Assembly (NCBI GenBank): GCA_965649825.1
Contig: OZ287722.1
Location: 1-46,000, forward strand
DNA: 46,000 nt
Reading direction: 5' to 3'
From: Penicillus capitatus
Lineage: Eukaryota > Chlorophyta
Position 1 is the first letter of the stretch, and each line of letters starts with the position of its first letter. Position numbers and translations under genes: made by a program. Below the pieces are notes generated by a model, which worked only from the letters and a program-made list of their open reading frames with translations, was not told the DNA's origin and ran no database searches. This document shows positions 44,131-46,000 of the stretch, piece after piece.

Positions 44131-45324
44131 TCAGACTTGAATCGTAAATGCACCCGGCAGCTTGACGCCAGACTTCGGCTGACGATTGGAATCGTAGATT
44201 CCGAAATGGTAGTCCAGTTCACATGTGCTGCACGAAGGGTCAGTGACCTGAGTGCTCAGACCTTCACAGGTACCGCAGGGTGCCCAGATGCGTTTCCAGT
44301 CTTCATCGAATATCGCATGGATGTAGGTCGGTCGATTGGTCCGTCTGCCTTCCTCCACGATCTCCTGAATGAAGATCGTGGCATTGGCTTCGCTTGGTCC
44401 AGCCAGAAGTCCGTCTCTAGCATTGGGGCGGCCTTCGCAGCATCGCTCCCCTTCTGTCGGCCATCCCGATTCGCAGATCCACACCGGTTTGCTAAAGTAC
44501 TGAGCGAGTCCATTGGCTTTGGCATGGACATAACTCCCCGCCGACAGACAGTCATAGTCTACGCCCGTGGGACAGACGATATCCCACCCCTCCCAGAACG
44601 GCTGCATGTTCATACAGATGAAGTCTGTCTCGGCAATGAGTTCTGGACCGATCGCAGATTCATACACAGGCCAGACATCCGCCGTCGTGACTGGCGTCTG
44701 GTATCCACCGTTCGAAACGATCCTCTTCACTTGACGGATGTAGGAAAGCAGATCATTCAGGGATAGGGTCTCACTGAAGAGGACCTAATGCAGAGATGGG
44801 ATGGTCATCGTGGATGGAGGGCGTGAGGGAGACGCACTTCGTTTCCGACAATGATGGCGTCGATAATGTTGCTATGTTCGGCGAGAATGGGTCCCACTGC
44901 TGCGACCTCCTGGTCATTCATCGCCTCGTTTCCGGAGAGATAGGGGCCGATGATGGCGCGCATCCCATTACTCTGACAAAAACTGAGAATCGCCTACACA
45001 TGGACATCCCATCGTTGGTACGTTCAGTTCCGGCGTCGCTTGTGGTTCCGTCCGTACTTGGGTGACGTCAGGACACACCGCGATGTTGTAAAGACGGACG
45101 TGGTCCGCAACTTCCCGTATAATCTGCATGTCCTGATTGACTTGATATACCGGCAGGCACATCGAGCCGAGGTCCAGGGCAAAGGGAGAGTAAGTGACGC
45201 CGTAGAGAGGCCCATTAGACGGACGGGCATTCCTGTCGAAGTCGCTGCCGAGTGAGCCGACACCGTTGGCCGAATGGAAAGCGCATGCGACAAGAGCAAG
45301 AGCCAAGAGCGAAGGCCAATGCAT
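44131..45324 (-). CDS. Secreted GH17 glycosidase (endo-1,3-beta-glucanase type)
   Basis: Cleaves or remodels beta-1,3-glucan of walls or storage glucan (family role). ATG 45324 opens a signal peptide (MHWPSLLALALVACAF). Exon 1 has LYGVTYSPF and VRLYNIAVCPDVTQ. A 66-nt intron leads to AILSFCQSNGMRAIIGPYLS, and IIVGNE ends the exon at the proton-donor Glu (GNE|V, rebuilt across a GTGCGT...CATTAG intron). The third exon holds VTTADVWPVY, FICMNMQPFWEGW and the nucleophile Glu in VWICESGWPTEG. Paired cysteines (CGTCEG, CSTC) suggest disulfides. About 350 residues, as in oomycete, fungal and plant GH17. Both catalytic glutamates are present. An in-frame ATG at 45408 would bury the signal peptide, so 45324 is preferred. 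Confidence 0.87.
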
Positions 45325-46000
45325 GGCGTCTGAACGTATCCGAGCGAATGGGTACTGTGGCAAACGAATGAGGCTTTTCGTAGCCTTTGAACGGCGGCCC
45401 TGAGGCAAGCCTGGCGAAATGAACCGTCAATTGGCCGGTCCAGTGCGCCGCCAAATTGAAAGGACGGCGTGACGTATCTATCGGTTGGAATCTCCCGCGG
45501 CTACCGAGGGAGAAGCCGTTCGGCGAGAAAGTGGTCGATGCGTTTGCCGTCTTCTCGCAAGAGGTAGAGATCAAGGGACGGACACGATGAGAGACTGCTC
45601 CATCGAGTGACTTTACAACGCTGAGTCATGCACAGCTCATTAAATAGCAGGCTGCATTGCGGAGCTATCTATCTGTCCATTCTGGACATCCGGTCGCTCC
45701 TTTTCTTCCTATTCTATATCTGCAGCTTCTTATGGGCTGAGTAAGATTCCTTTAGTTTCTCCCAGCGACAAAAATGCAGCTCCCAGTGATCTGGCAGCGC
45801 GGACGTAACAGAAGGGATTCTGGATTCTCTTCATGTAGAAAGGAAGGTAGGTCCACCAGCATGGTTCTGTCACACGAAAAGGAGTGCATCTGAAGATAGA
45901 TCAAATCATCGAAATGGGAATGTCCTTTGCTTGTGCTTAACAGACAGACAAGCCAAAAGGGGATAAGCGGTCGTTTACTCTTCTTTTACCTGACTCTGAT
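45325..46000. other. Right end, upstream of the GH17 gene
   Basis: About 680 bp. Presumably the GH17 promoter and flanking sequence. A short open frame at 45215-45574 (-) overlaps the GH17 first exon in another frame and is not supported. Nothing else recognised. Confidence 0.4.

Noticed and set aside
45000-45012. Apparent 12-nt intron in the GH17 gene
   Set aside because: A donor after DVTQ gives a 66-nt intron and rebuilds the family motif without the extra residues.
1-46000. CRISPR arrays, tRNA or rRNA genes, viral genes, insertion sequences
   Set aside because: None seen by eye on either strand. tRNA detection without covariance models is weak, so absence of tRNA genes is not certain.

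Overview
This window is nuclear DNA from a eukaryotic microbe. Protein-coding genes are cut by many short introns (mostly 44-60 nt, some 31-37 nt) that fit GT-AG. The genes sit on both strands with almost no space between them, and there are no operons, Shine-Dalgarno sites, CRISPR arrays or prokaryotic mobile elements. Gene content points to a flagellated protist with mitochondria and probably a plastid: cilium/centrosome genes (enkurin-domain protein, augmin HAUS1, CCDC112, XMAP215), three RAP-domain organelle proteins with mitochondrial-type presequences, a CASTOR/POLLUX-type channel, a type II NADH dehydrogenase, and a thioredoxin-like [2Fe-2S] domain fused to TPRs behind a plastid-like leader. 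Several RAP proteins plus a cilium suggest an alveolate (chromerid-like) or a related alga. That assignment is inference; no marker gene settles it.

Layout. 0-4.8 kb: partial RAP protein (-), enkurin-domain gene (+), gene-poor stretch, acidic hypothetical (-). 4.8-8.5 kb: UDP-glucose 4-epimerase (+), cyclin H (-), phosphoserine phosphatase (+). 8.5-12.7 kb: RAP protein (+), TMEM62-like phosphoesterase (-). 12.7-16.1 kb: CASTOR/POLLUX-type channel (+), small secreted Cys-rich protein (+). 16.3-19.1 kb: HAUS1 (+) and CCDC112 (-), whose stop codons lie 5 bp apart. 19.1-21.3 kb: gene-poor, with a kinesin-light-chain-like TPR remnant. 21.4-23.7 kb: small four-TM protein (+), [2Fe-2S]-TPR fusion (-), small protein with a CaaX end (+). 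24.2-31.1 kb: XMAP215/CKAP5/MOR1 (-). 31.1-35 kb: acetylornithine aminotransferase, METTL7-like methyltransferase and VPS29 (all +). 35.1-38.4 kb: RAP protein and a Trp-rich mitochondrial hypothetical (both -). 38.5-43.1 kb: NDH-2 (+) and a secreted Pmp-repeat beta-helix protein (+). 44.1-45.3 kb: GH17 glucanase (-).

The genes do not form one pathway. Two loose themes recur: microtubule/cilium biology (enkurin, HAUS1, CCDC112, XMAP215) and organelle function (three RAP proteins, NDH-2, ArgD, the Trp-rich protein, [2Fe-2S]-TPR). Gene models were built by hand from reading-frame continuity, family similarity recalled from general knowledge, and splice consensus. Exon edges should be treated as good to a few codons unless an exact frame check is stated.
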